Positions 31,275 to 42,484 of a stretch of DNA of 64,000 nt are shown in pieces (within the stretch, counting starts at the first letter, position 1; every line of letters begins with the position of its first letter). The stretch lies in assembly GCA_963930645.1 (NCBI GenBank), contig OZ005649.1, positions 41,630,664 through 41,694,663 on the forward strand, written 5' to 3'. The notes below the pieces were generated by a model, which did not search any database, was not told the DNA's origin, and worked only from the letters and a program-made list of their open reading frames with translations. Source of the DNA: Salticus scenicus. Taxonomy: Eukaryota > Arthropoda > Arachnida > Araneae > Salticidae. The translations under genes and the position numbers were made by a program.

Positions 31275-32340
31275 GTTGTTGATATTAAATATGAAAGTCC
31301 CTAAAACTGGCAACACTGTTCCCGCTGCGAGGTCGCAATTACTAAGATCCAACTGCAAAAATTCATCCCGGAATTTTTAAATAAAATTTTATTGTTATAA
31401 CATGGCAGAAATGCCATTTATTTCTTTTATTTAAATTTTATTCGTAAATTCTAAGGGCAAACTAAAGTAAATGACCAGAATTGCCTTGTGCTGCAATGTG
31501 TTGAATAAATGCATACGCATATAATATTCAAAGACTTTAAATAACGCGAAAACAAAAACCTTCATAAATTCTGCAGTTCAATTATAATAATTTAAATTAT
31601 AAAGCACTTTGTATTAATATATCTTGAGTTAAGAAATAATTTAAATAAATTTATTTTAGCTAACAGATTTGGATCGATATTGATTGGGAAAAATATATAT
31701 ATATATATATTTGATGGCGTATTAACACGCTGAATTATAGTAGTCGGTCCTAAACCCTGATGGATCATTTTTCGCTCTTGTTAATATATATTGTCCCTGT
31801 TAAACCAATGACATCAGATTTAAATACCCTAACAGGTAATTATTTTAATTTATTCCGGGGTTTTGTCAAACTTGTCATTTTCGCACCACTTTTCTTGAAG
31901 AATAATTTTGAATTGAGAGAACTGTTTGAAAGAACCTACAAATTTGCCTACTAATAGCTGTGAACAGTCGAGTTGGTTATTAGGAAATGTTTCCTTTGAT
32001 TTTCAACCGGGAGCACGAAGCTGGGCTGCGAGAATTAGAGAAAATAAGCTCATCTACATATATCGTAAATACTTAAACGGCCATTTGTGAATAATAGTGG
32101 TCACCATATGATTTAAATACCATAGCAACATCACATGACTACAGCTCATTATTGGACATAACTTGGTTAATCAAAAATCTTCAGTAATGAACAATTCAAA
32201 AATATAATAATATATTCCAAAATAAATAGTAATTAAAAAACTCGCATTATCATATCTAATATCATTGCATCATACGAATTTTCGCTTTAAATAATGATTA
32301 GGTTTTTTTTTTTTTTTTTTTTTTTTTTGCTTTTTTGAAC
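31275..32340. other. Spacer with a partial CCGCC-type MITE
   Basis: Near 31840-31905 GTAATTATTTTAATTTATTC, CGGGGTTTTGTC and TTTCGCACCACTTTTCTTG match one arm of the MITE superfamily. The rest is unrecognised, with a T tract near 32310-32328. Confidence 0.4.
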
Positions 32341-32345
32341 TTATA

Positions 32346-32521
32346 CAGTCGAACCTTGTTAACGTGAAACTCAAGGGGAACAAAGAAAAAAAAAATGTTC
32401 AGGTTATCAGTAGTTAGTTCATGCTATCACTAACTAATCTTTATTTTGAGGGGGATTGTGGAAATAGTTCTTGTTAAAAGTAATTCACGTTAAGAGTGTT
32501 CACGTTAACGAGGTTCGACAG
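32346..32521. mobile_element. TA-flanked MITE, AACCTCGTTAACG family, copy 2
   Basis: CAGTCGAACCTTGTTAACGT and the inverse TCACGTTAACGAGGTTCGAC, then AG and TA. 176 bp, collinear with 22360-22533. Confidence 0.78.
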
Positions 32522-32523
32522 TA

Positions 32524-33238
32524 TATGTAAATATATAATAAAATATTTGTATAAAATAATATTTGTTTAGTGTTATTATGTGTCACATTATAATTAGAAT
32601 TACATAAGTCATAGCTTTACGTTTTACAAACAAGAAATGATATTAGCTACCATAAGAAAATCTATAACGTCTACATTAGTATTAAATTAATATTAATAGA
32701 AAAATCTTCTGTCAGGATACTTTAACATTTTCGATGTATCTTTAAAACAATCACGAAAGAATATTAATTTTAATTATTCTCAAGGGATCTATAATTTCAG
32801 TAACTTCATTAATTATTTAAAATGCCACGCATTTTATGTTCTTCATGAAGCATCTTTCGAACAAATATTCGATTGAAAAATCCGCTGCTTTTTTTTTTTT
32901 TTACAAACCAATTTATTATAAATAATCTTAGCCCAAATAAAATATGAATTGTTAAAATAAAGTATATGGAAAAACTGAATAAAACAACATAAAAAAGAAA
33001 TTACATTATTATAAAATAAGTTTGCCCTTTAAACTTCTCTCCTTTTTCAGCTATTTCGATATTCAAATTTAATAATATTTTTCCTTAAAGAACTGTCAGC
33101 AACAAAAATATTACCCGACCTACGCTGTGTTACATAAATATCTAATGCGTAGGTTAAGAAAGGCAATTTTTTATTGGAATTCTCACTATTGATCTACAAG
33201 CATTATATGCATAAGACATGATTTCTTTTATTCTGAAT
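32524..33238. other. AT-rich spacer, no gene seen
   Basis: T tract near 32888-32902; nothing else recognised. Confidence 0.45.
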
Positions 33239-33244
33239 CGAGTG

Positions 33245-33383
33245 CAGGGATGGAACACGGGCGCAGAATTCATACCACTATCAATATAAAAAAATTTTCT
33301 ACCTCTTGAATCAACGATATTGTAGGCGGAGAAATTTCTTAAACAGATTCCGATATGAATTCTGCGCCCGTGTTCCATCCCTG
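33245..33383. mobile_element. Short MITE with perfect ~29-bp inverted ends
   Basis: CAGGGATGGAACACGGGCGC continuing to AGAATTCAT is perfectly inverted at the right end (ATGAATTCTGCGCCCGTGTT then CCATCCCTG). CGAGTG lies directly at 33239-33244 and 33384-33389. 139 bp. The perfect ends suggest recent movement. The CAGGGATGG start is hAT-like, but the visible duplication is 6 bp, not 8. Confidence 0.8.
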
Positions 33384-33480
33384 CGAGTGGTTTTCAAATA
33401 CATTTCGAAATATGGAGCGACATACTTCATGTCAAATATCATAAAATTTTGGAAACATAATATAGAATAGTTTCTATTAG

Positions 33481-33785
33481 CACTTTCGAGACCGCTGACG
33501 TAGATTTACGTCATTTAAAAATCTGTAACTCCACTAGTGGGCGTTTCTTTTGCAATTTGCATGTTATTTATTTCTTAAGAATATACCTAATATTCATATT
33601 TGTTTAGTCGATATACTATGGATAAAAATACTTTGATTAGAAAGATTATAATTATAATGTATATCCTATTTATAATATAAATGTGAATACAGAAAATTTT
33701 GTCCTGAAATTTTGTAAATTGCGAGAATAACGCCCATAGGTGGACTTTACTGTCGAAAAGACAGAAGCATGCGGTCGCGAAAGTG
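33481..33785 (+). mobile_element. TTAA-type (piggyBac-like) MITE
   Basis: CACTTTCGAGACCGCTGACG and the inverse GCGGTCGCGAAAGTG. Right border TTAA (33786-33789); left border TTAG, so one base of the duplication has changed. Confidence 0.7.
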
Positions 33786-33869
33786 TTAATTTTTAGTAAG
33801 TTTTGAATAATTTGAAATGAGACACCAAAAATCCAAGATTTTATATATTTTGTATTATTATTTTTAGGA

Positions 33870-33899
<30 letters not shown>

Positions 33900-33901
<2 letters not shown>

Positions 33902-35159
33902 TATGGCATCTTTAGGTAATTTTTCTTTTCAGAAGCAAAGAGCAGACAGCATTTTATATAACAAAAGAACTTGATACGGTGTACACAGTATGATGAGTCC
34001 ATTAGCTACATGAATTCAGGAAACAAGGTTGAGATCCAGTAGGGTCACACAAGGGATACATGTCATACAGTCTTACAGAAGATACATAATTTTGAAAAAG
34101 GAGACTGGAGGTTTCCCGATAACAACTTGCAGCGTAGTTACGTAGTTGGGTGAATTTAGGAGGCAAGGTTGAGTTCAAGTATAGTCACATTAGTGTTACA
34201 TGTCAAAATTTGTAGAAGAAAACTTAAAAAGATGACCGGAGAATTCCAACAACATCATGCAGCAAGCAGCTTGAAAAATGGAGGTTAACTGAAAAGATAT
34301 AAATATCATGAATTTTATTAACATAATGTATGCCAGATTTTATGGAGAATCGCTGAATCTATAAAATTAATAGCTTTATTGCATTTAATGATACTGATAG
34401 CTTCAGTCAGAAGAAGGTCCAGATTATCACGTGCAGCAGAAATTATTTCGGCTTAGGACCATAAAGGAATAGTATCAGGAATATTATAAAGAAAATCAAA
34501 TGCAATAAAGCTGTTAGTTTTAAAGATTAGGTTATTCTCTATAAAATCTAGCATACATTATGTTAATAAAATTAATGGTATTTATATCTTTTCAGTTAAC
34601 CTCTATTTTTCAAGCTGCTTGCTGCATGATGTTGTTGGAATTCTCATGTCTACTTTTTTAAGTTTTCTTCTACAAATAATTTTGACATGTAACACTAATG
34701 TGACCACACGTGAACTCAACTTTGCCTCCTAAATTCATCTAATTACGTAACTGCGCTGCAAATTGTTATCGGAAACCTCCAGTCTTCTTTCTCAAGATTT
34801 TGTATCTTCAACAATTCTTGCCATGTATTCTTAGTGTGACAATAGAGTAACTCAACCTTATTTCCTAAATTCATGTAACTACGTAACTACGCTGCAAGTT
34901 GTTATCGGAAACCTCCAGTCTTCTTTTTCAAGATTATGTATCTTGTGTAAGACTTTATGACATGTATCCCTAGTGTGACCCTACTGAATCTCAACTTTGT
35001 TTCCTGAATTCAGGTAGTTAATGAACTCCTGATATTGTGTACACGCTATTTTTTTTTTTTTTTTTTTTTTTTACTATAACCGTATCAAGTTCCTTTGTTA
35101 TATAAAATGCTATCTATTCTTGCTTGTGTTAAAAAAAAAAAACCTGAAGATGTCATAAC
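33900..35159. mobile_element. Foldback element with tandem sub-repeats in its arms
   Basis: Outer ends GTTATGGCATCTTTAGG and CCTGAAGATGTCATAAC are inverted. Arms of about 500-600 bp meet near 34480. The arms contain repeated units: GCTGCAAATTGTTATCGGAA at about 34758 and GCTGCAAGTTGTTATCGGAA at about 34890 in the right arm, their inverse at about 34111-34130 in the left arm, each followed by GTGTGACC and CTCAACTTTG blocks. Tandem units inside long inverted arms are the layout of FB-type elements. No ORF. Confidence 0.75.
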
Positions 35160-35294
35160 GTAGTGGCAAAAAGCTTTGTAAATAATTTTTAATAATTTTT
35201 AATACGTGTTTTAAAGTGTTTCTTTATATATTTATTACTATGTTAACACGTGAATTCAATACGAATTTTAAACTTTTAGAAGTTTTAAATTTTA

Positions 35295-35333
<39 letters not shown>

Positions 35334-35790
35334 CTTTTTTTAAGCGGGGAGGGAGAGATGAAATTTTTAGTTTTCTGATGAAAAAATCTAGATAAAGAAT
35401 GATAAACTAAATTATCACAAAATTGAAACAATTATCTATTTCGAGTTAATACGAAAATAAAGATTGAGAAATATAAAAATTCAAACTAACTCGTAATTTT
35501 CAAGACACGTTAAATATAAAACTAGTGACAATAAAATAAAATAAAATAAATTAAAATAAAATAAAATAAATAAATAAATAAAAATTTAAAAAAAGAAGGA
35601 GTAAAATGAAAATTTTTACTTTATCTTCCGATATATGATATAGAAAATACTGCTTGAAGTTCAACTTTTTGAAACTGCTCTTTAGCTGTATCCACACGTT
35701 CTGAAGCTTCTTGATTAAGAAAATCAGACATATAGCTGGCGGCATGTCTGTCTGTCTGTCTGTTCACATACCTGTTACTCCATAAGTACT
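35160..35790. other. AT-rich spacer with (AT)n and (TAAAA)n
   Basis: (AT)n at about 35298-35331 and TAAAATAAAATAAA-type repeats at about 35530-35583. A GTCTGTCTGTCTGT run at about 35748-35762 borders the Penelope-like remnant. Confidence 0.6.
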
Positions 35791-35791
35791 T

Positions 35792-36430
35792 TCAGTCGGG
35801 CGCCCGACCCTCTTCAGACGTACTCCTTTCTTGATTGCTAGCTTCTTTCTGTTGTTTTCTGTTTAAATGGGAGAGCCATCCCCGGTCGATTAGTTGAGTT
35901 GCTTCCTGATCATTGCAGGTGCGCTCGTTGGCCATAATTTCTGTCACCTCGCGCAATGATTCGTAACTGTGATTGTTATAATTCGATAGTTTGCGTACAT
36001 TGTTAAAATTAATTTCGATATGTGTTTTGCTAATCATTTTAGTTAAGGTTGCAGTTATTTTACCGTATTTAACGTCGTTTTGATGCTCTTTTATACTATT
36101 TTTAATCCTTTTCCTTGTCATGTCTATATAGAATCCTGTTTCGTTTTTGTCGTTTTAAAGTTGATTACGCAGATTCTTGCTGTTTGTAAGGGGTCAATTT
36201 TGTTTTTGTAGTTTCTTTTTCTTTGGAATGTATTGTTATTTGGTTCTATGGGTATATTTATGCTAATTATTTTCTGCTTCATTTTTTATTTTAATTAGAG
36301 TTTGGTCTATTTTATTAATGCTTTTAAGTAAGGAGTTGACATTATATTCTTTGTTATGGTGGTGAAAAAATTGCCAACATAGCGGAGCCAGGTTTGAATG
36401 TCGTTCATTAATGGCAGTTTGATGCTTAAT
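35792..36430 (-). pseudogene. Penelope-like element remnant: RT end and GIY-YIG endonuclease
   Basis: Minus-strand reading begins (about 36430-36350) with LPLMNDIQTWLRYVGNFF, matching the Penelope RT region around the catalytic YVDD, here changed to YVGN. After stops and frame changes, a 109-codon stretch (35792-36121) reads like the C-terminal GIY-YIG nuclease: GFYIDMTRKRIKNSIKEHQ, DVKYGKITATLTKMI, HIEINFNNVRKLSNYN and SYESLREVTEIMANE. The YIG-TGR signature is degraded to YIDMTRK. RT followed by GIY-YIG in this order is specific to Penelope-like elements. 5'-truncated and inactive. Confidence 0.65.
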
Positions 36431-36975
36431 TTTATTCATTATTCTAAAGAAGAAGAAAGAAGAATAAGATAACGTTTAGAAACTTCCTGTAAAGAAAAAC
36501 TATAAAAGTAACTCTTTTTTCCAATATAAGTTATATTAATTTTATGTTGAATGCAAAATAATTATGCAGCAAATAGCCTTTAATTTTTTAAAACTAAATA
36601 CGTACTGAGATTCATATATTTCCCATTTACCTCCAAATATAACTATACATGCACTGTAACTAATTCGCTCATTAAATATAAATCTATCTTATAAAATATT
36701 AAATATATACTAAAGACGTGCATAATTATTGAATAGATAACAATAATGGGAATAGTTCTAGTAAGAATCCCTTTTTCTCATTTAAAAATTAAAATCAATA
36801 AAATTAAACTCTTGATACTAAAAATTCATTAATATCTAGAACCTAATAAAATATTTTTTTTCCTACATGCATCATTACTTTTGTATTAATAAGCGGTCAA
36901 TCATAAAATATTACCGTGAAAAAGCGTTAAAATTGCATCAGAAATAAAGCAGACTGTTTTGATTATATTATGTAT
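36431..36975. other. AT-rich spacer, no gene seen
   Basis: May include upstream debris of the Penelope-like copy, but no readable protein. Confidence 0.4.
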
Positions 36976-37605
36976 GCACTAGCAGGCGTGTCCCGCTTTG
37001 GTGGTCACTATATCTAAACAAATTCTCAAAATTACATGTAACTTATTATTATAAATATATCAAAAAATCAAAATACGAAAATTGAATTAAAAAAAAAAGA
37101 TTAATTGAAATCGATCAAAAACATCAGTTTTTTGCCCTTCCTTCCCAAAGGGGGAATGATTCACGAAATTCCTTTAGAGTGTGTGTTAGGTACACATAAC
37201 TAACCTACACATCAAAAAATTACATTCCTGAGATAATTTTGAGCAGAATTACTATTGGAAACGTGTAAACGTGTACCCCGCGACCATAAAAGAGGAAAGG
37301 GGAATATTTCGCAAAATCTTTTTATAATGCACACACATAACAATTCCCGCCGAAATCGAAAGATTTGGCAACAATGCATGATACTTTAAGAAAGTGAAAA
37401 ATTTCCGCCTTTTGTGCTACCAATATTTTTATACAGGAAACTTTATCGTATTTTTATAGTAAAGTGACTTAATTGAATAATGCAGAGATTATTATATGAG
37501 AAAATGATGCATAGAAAAAAATGGAAATTACCTATAACTGAAAGTGACCTGGAAAAATGGCGGGGAGTATGACCCCCCTGCCCTATGCAAGTTCCGCTAG
37601 TCACA
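36976..37605. repeat. Probable decayed element with ACTAGC ends
   Basis: CACTAGCAGGCGTGTCCCGC at 36978 and the inverse-type GTTCCGCTAGTCAC at 37592-37605 suggest a pair of ends. The text GCGGGGAGTATGACCCCCCT inside the right end matches the MITE at 29314. Weak evidence. Confidence 0.3.
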
Positions 37606-37934
37606 ATTTAACAAATTATTGCAGAAATCCTGTTTTTATCTGTCCCACAGAAGATTTTTTTTTTTTTTTTATCATATGCCGCAAACTCATTCTGAAATGT
37701 TCCAAGCCTTAATTCATTGATACAACAGGCGACATTTTTATACTATTTTCGTAAAGCTATTTCCAAAAAAAAAAAAAAAAAAAAAAAAAATTATAACGCA
37801 TTTTCGCAAGGATATCTGCATTTAGCCTCCATAAATGTATCATAAATTTTACGTTATGAAAAAATAGTGGTACGGTAATAATAACAATAATAATAATAAA
37901 GTCGCATGTAGCAGCCCTGTTAATCTGATGACAG

Positions 37935-38133
37935 ATATGCTAATATTTCTAACTTATTTCCGAGCATTACGGGTAACCGGCTTTTTTTCACACCATTTTT
38001 TGTAGAGTAATTTTCTACATTATGCAATTACGGTTAAACTGGAAAAAAATTACTGTTAAAAAAAAAAGAAGAAAAGTATAAAAAAATAACAGGTACTAAT
38101 TATGCTCTGGAATAAAATTAAAAATTGCTAGCA
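37935..38133. mobile_element. CCGCC-type MITE copy 8 (diverged)
   Basis: CTAACTTATTTCCGAGCATT and TCTGGAATAAAATTAAAAAT arms, CTTTTTTTCACACCA inner block. Ends lightly eroded. Confidence 0.55.
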
Positions 38134-38136
38134 TCA

Positions 38137-38330
38137 GAGTAGCCAATATTGATACTTTTTACCAGAACATTCTTAGTATCCACATCATTTAAACCCTACT
38201 TTCGTTGTGCAGAAAACTTCTCCTGTATGCAATTACAACTCAATCCGAAAAATTACTTTTCAGAAAATGCGGTATGAATTAATGGCGAGTACTTGCACAC
38301 GGAATAAATTGGCAATATTGGCAGCTCTGA
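38137..38330. mobile_element. CCGCC-type MITE copy 9 (diverged)
   Basis: AGTAGCCAATATTGATAC on the left and AATATTGGCAGCTCTG on the right, with ACACGGAATAAATTGGC inside. Immediately follows copy 8. Confidence 0.5.
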
Positions 38331-38390
38331 TTGACATAGCTGTTAAACTTTTAAAAATTTCTAATTCTAGTTGTCAAAAATAAATATATA

Positions 38391-38901
38391 AGGAGGCGTC
38401 CATTAATTACGTGAGGTATCCAGGGGGAAGGGGGGGGGGGGGGGGGTTCGAGCCGAATCGGGTGAGATTCGGCTTGTGGGAGAGAGGGGTCTCGGCAAAT
38501 ATCATGTAATTTTTTTCCCGCAAAAAGCTGTGTAAAATTGAGTTAAATTCAAGTAAAACATGTTTCTTGACTTAGATATGGCAAAATCTGACACAATAAT
38601 ATTTATCGTGGCTATCCGAACGCCGCGAAGCAGCATAGTAGCCTTTCAATTGTTTTAGGAGCCACCGGCCAGCCACATGCAATCTATGCGCATCTATGCA
38701 ATCTTAAAAACTAGTCTTCAATGAAAATAATAAAGCAAATTTTCCATCGCATTTACAGTAAAAGTACGAATTTTGAAAAATCTCACGTGAGATTAGGTGA
38801 GGGGGGAAGGAGGTCGAGCCAAATCTCACGAAATCTCACCAGGCGGGAGGGAGAATCAAAAAATCGTCAAAACCGCCTCACGTAATTAAGGGACGCCCCC
38901 T
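38391..38901. mobile_element. MITE with AGGAGGCGTCCATTAATTAC ends
   Basis: AGGAGGCGTCCATTAATTAC then GTGAGG is inverted at the right end (CCTCACGTAATTAAGGGACG then CCCCCT). 511 bp. Inner arms share GGTGAGATT and GAGCCGAATC-like text; the left arm has a G run at about 38431-38447. No ORF; superfamily not assigned. Confidence 0.7.
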
Positions 38902-38943
38902 AAATAAATGAATAGAAAATAAAATAAAATAAATAATAAGTAA

Positions 38944-38974
<31 letters not shown>

Positions 38975-39045
38975 TGAAATAAATAAAGTTGCAATTATAT
39001 CCTTTTCAATTCTAATACAGTTTTTTTTTTTTTTTTTTTTTTTTG

Positions 39046-39232
39046 CAGAATTGCAAACTTTTATAACTTATTCCGGAGCATTTTTAGCCCCGCCTTATTT
39101 TCGCACCGGAATATTTGTAGCATATGTGACAACGATTAAATAGGAATAAAATCATTCTTAAAAATTACTGGTAAGAAGAAATAGCGGGACTGGCAATGCT
39201 CCGGAATCAATAGCAAAAACTGACAACACTGT
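39046..39232. mobile_element. CCGCC-type MITE copy 10
   Basis: TTGCAAACTTTTATAACTTA, TTCCGGAGCATTTTTAGCCC on the left; GGCAATGCTCCGGAATC and TGACAACACTG on the right. Confidence 0.65.
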
Positions 39233-39343
39233 ATTTGTAATCACTTTTCTTTTTCAGATATGACATTATTCCCCTTTGTATAAGGGGGATGTGGGGGAAC
39301 TGTTATATAATAAACGATTCGTTGTTCTTGTTGTTGTTAACAC

Positions 39344-39544
39344 CATACTTGCCAACATCCTAATTAATATTCCGTAGTATTGTTAGCCCCGCTCATTTTT
39401 TCACAAGAGTAAATTTTTAGTGTAATATTCTCCAAATGCAATTACGATTAAATAATAAGAAAAATACTCTATATGATACTGGTGTGAAAAAGAAGGTGGA
39501 GCTAACAATACTACGGAATATTAATTAGTATGTTGGAAAATATG
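39344..39544. mobile_element. CCGCC-type MITE copy 11, CATACTTG subfamily
   Basis: CATACTTGCCAACATCCTAA and TAGTATGTTGGAAAATATG ends. GTTAACAC stands at 39336-39343 and 39545-39552; the right copy overlaps the TTAA and first bases of the next MITE, so this element went into the edge of that older one. Confidence 0.75.
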
Positions 39545-39549
39545 GTTAA

Positions 39550-39852
39550 CACTTTCGCGACCGCAAATTTTTGTCTTTTTCACAATAAACTCCACGTTTG
39601 AACGTTATTCTTAGTTATTATATTATTTCAAAACAATGTTTTCCTTATTTATATTTTTAATATAAATGGATATACATTACAATTTTATTCTTTCTAATAA
39701 AAATATTTGTATCCATAGTGCATTGACTGTACAAATGTGAATATAGTGCATATTGTTAAGAAATAATATAACAAATGTAACCAGAAGAAACGCCTATTGT
39801 CGAAGTACAGATTTTCAAATGACGTGAATTCACGTCAGCGGTCGCGAAAGTG
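39550..39852 (-). mobile_element. TTAA-flanked (piggyBac-like) MITE
   Basis: TTAA at 39546-39549 and 39853-39856; ends CACTTTCGCGACCGCA and GCGGTCGCGAAAGTG. 303 bp. The cleanest copy of this family in the window. Confidence 0.8.
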
Positions 39853-39856
39853 TTAA

Positions 39857-40844
39857 CAGAATGAAAAAAGAAATTTACAGGTAATCACGTAGTTAATTTT
39901 CAAATAATCACTTGTTGATTTGTAGTTTTATTGTGGTTAATTTTTATTTATTTATTTTTTCAAATATAATTAATTTTGACTGTCAATAAAGGCCTATGTT
40001 TGTAATAATATATAAAATGACTGCAAATTGTTTCAGCAAATAATCACTGCTCTCCCCAGATTCTATTTCACCAGAAAGATCTGGTATTGAATGGAGATTA
40101 GCCAATTACTGCTTTGGAAGGGAATTGCTTTCACTGTCGATAACTAAGTGTCGAAATAATATGTTCTGTTTCATGTTCTGAAAATATTCGCTTAGATAAT
40201 TAGTTTGATAATTGGAATCAACCATCAAAACATGTTTCGATTTATGCATTTTAGTAATAATATTAATGGAAAACAGTTGTATTTGAAAGAGTAATATATT
40301 TATATAGATAAATTACAATTGCAATTCATAAATCGGTAGAAACAGAAAAAGAATCGGTAAATTTATTGTTCTAAAAATGAAATAAACAATGCAAATATGT
40401 TTTTGGGTAACGTTTCTCCATTTTTAACAGTAGGAGTTAAATAAAAATATTTAATACAAATTAAAACACTCTAAAAGACACAAAAGTTTCTCAAAGGAAA
40501 ATATTTAACTTCTTTTAAGTATCAGAATTATACTGTTCAATATGAAAAAAAAAAAAAAAAAAAAAAAAAAGTTTGTATATTCAATGAGCGTATATTTTAG
40601 TGTATAATATACTTCTCAGATAGTTCTTTATTTAATTTCTTGCACTTTTGTATTTATTTAATGACAATTTAAATATGGGGTATTTTTACTTTAAATGTAC
40701 TCGTATATTGAGGGAAGCGTGAACGGACCTTTTTACCTTCTTAATTATTTCCTTTGTCTTTTGTATCATCATTTCTTTATAGAGGTTTTTTTCCTTTTCT
40801 TATTAAGAGTAAAAAAAGTACATTGTCATACAATTTTTCAAAAC
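39857..40844. other. AT-rich spacer, no gene seen
   Basis: An A tract at about 40546-40570 is the only feature seen. Confidence 0.5.
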
Positions 40845-40970
40845 CAAATTACTCCTATTCGTAATTACTGTTAAATGAGAAGAAAAGTACCTTTCTGGAA
40901 AAGTGGTGTGAATAAAAGGTGGGTACTGATAATACTGCGCAATAAATTAAAATGTTGCCTTGTCTGGTAA
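40845..40970. mobile_element. CCGCC-type MITE, right half only
   Basis: AAAAGTGGTGTGAATAAAAG, GTGGGTACTGATAATACTGC and CAATAAATTAAAATGTTGCC are the right arm of the superfamily. The left arm is missing or eroded. Confidence 0.5.
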
Positions 40971-41381
40971 TTAACATTGTTCTGCAATAAATTAGAACTG
41001 TTGGCATATCATAAAGTACATTTTAATTTGTATGAGGGGATTCTAAACAAAATAAATAAGAAATATTATAATTAATTAGGAATTCTTAATTTCGTAAAAA
41101 TGCGCATAGAAATAATATATATTCATATATACCATAATTACCAACATTTTAATTTATTTCGGCATATGTTTTGCCCCGAATATATTTTGTACCACTTTAT
41201 TTATATATTTTTCTCCAATATATAGTGGAGAGTGGGGATGAATGGGACGCAGGATGAGTGGTACGGTAGCAATATTTTTATGTTTTGCATGCACCGGAAA
41301 CTTGACAAATTTTCTGATATATGGCAGTACTGAGGTATTCATCAAATGTAGTTTTAGAGTTGTGCTATCTATAGAAGAGAG

Positions 41382-41383
<2 letters not shown>

Positions 41384-41437
<54 letters not shown>
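41384..41437. repeat. (AT)n microsatellite, about 27 units
   Basis: The longest perfect AT dinucleotide run in the window. It generates a spurious Ile-Tyr repeat frame. Confidence 0.95.
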
Positions 41438-41442
<5 letters not shown>

Positions 41443-42412
41443 ATAAAGTGTCTTTTTCTGCTGCAAAATTAACTTTTACTGATTCAATTAGGTAGTAGTT
41501 AAGAAATAAACTATTTGCTTAAAGTTAATATAACGCTTATATGATGAAAAGGCATAATCTTTTACTGTGTTTATGATATTCAAGAAGAATATTGACAATT
41601 GTTCATTAAAAATATTTCCTGTTTTATATGATCATGTGGTGGTGGGGATGAATGGGACATTCCCCGCTATGTGCTAATTTAAAATTGCACACAAGAATTA
41701 TATTAAAACAAATCGTAAATAGATTTTCAATATTTTTATAACCTGTAGTTCAGTAGTTATAACATGGAATTGTAAAAAAATAGCATGGATTTAGAGAAAA
41801 ATAGATTGAAATTAATCCTTTCGATTTTTCTTTATAATAATTATGATTAAAAAAATTATAAGTTAAAAAATTCAATGCAATTTAAATCAATAATATCAAT
41901 AATTAAAAGAATAAATAAATAAACTAATAATAAAAATAAAATAAAATAACAATTAACATCACAATTAAAATCACAATTTCAATCAAGCTAATTAAATAAA
42001 TCCTGGTGATTATAAACGTAATACAGAAAATGATACTCATTTTTCCGATCAGTCGGAAACAAAAATTTATCTGGATAATTTGTACTCTATTATAATGATT
42101 TATATCTTTCTAGTGTCTTATTTATTTATTTATTTATTTTTAGATTAAATTACCAAAGCCTAGAACACTAGGAACTGGCCAAAGGACTTTTGCCTTTCGA
42201 TGTTAATTTGAGTCAATGCATCAGTTTATGTTAATTTCAGTAATTTCATAGTGTGTAATAAAATCACATAAACCAATTTAACTTTAAAAATTTATTTACT
42301 TTCCTTTTTAACACGCTTTTATTAGCTTCACCTGTATGTATGTATGTTTTTTTGTAACCACTCTGGGAGCAAACAAAAAATCTATATTGTAAAAAAAAGA
42401 CATTTCGTACGT

Positions 42413-42484
42413 GAACGCCGTGGCTGCGAGGTAAAGAGCCGCGCTACGAACCTAAAGGTCTAGCTTTCGAGCCCAGTCAGGGGT
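42413..42484 (+). other. tRNA-like sequence (SINE head or tRNA pseudogene)
   Basis: TGGCTGCGAGG (42421-42431) matches a polymerase III A box and GCTTTCGAGCC (42463-42473) approximates a B box, at tRNA-like spacing. GC-rich against an AT-rich background. No clean cloverleaf or anticodon could be assigned. It lies in the 41225-42947 element. Confidence 0.4.

Noticed and set aside
33154..33378. 74-codon frame on the minus strand
   Set aside because: It spans a short MITE with perfect inverted ends; there is no independent coding evidence.
41242..41472. 76-codon frame with Ile-Tyr repeats
   Set aside because: Produced by the (AT)n microsatellite inside a transposon.
42413..42484. Functional tRNA gene
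   Set aside because: A and B boxes are approximate, the acceptor stem and anticodon cannot be drawn cleanly, and it lies in a mobile element.
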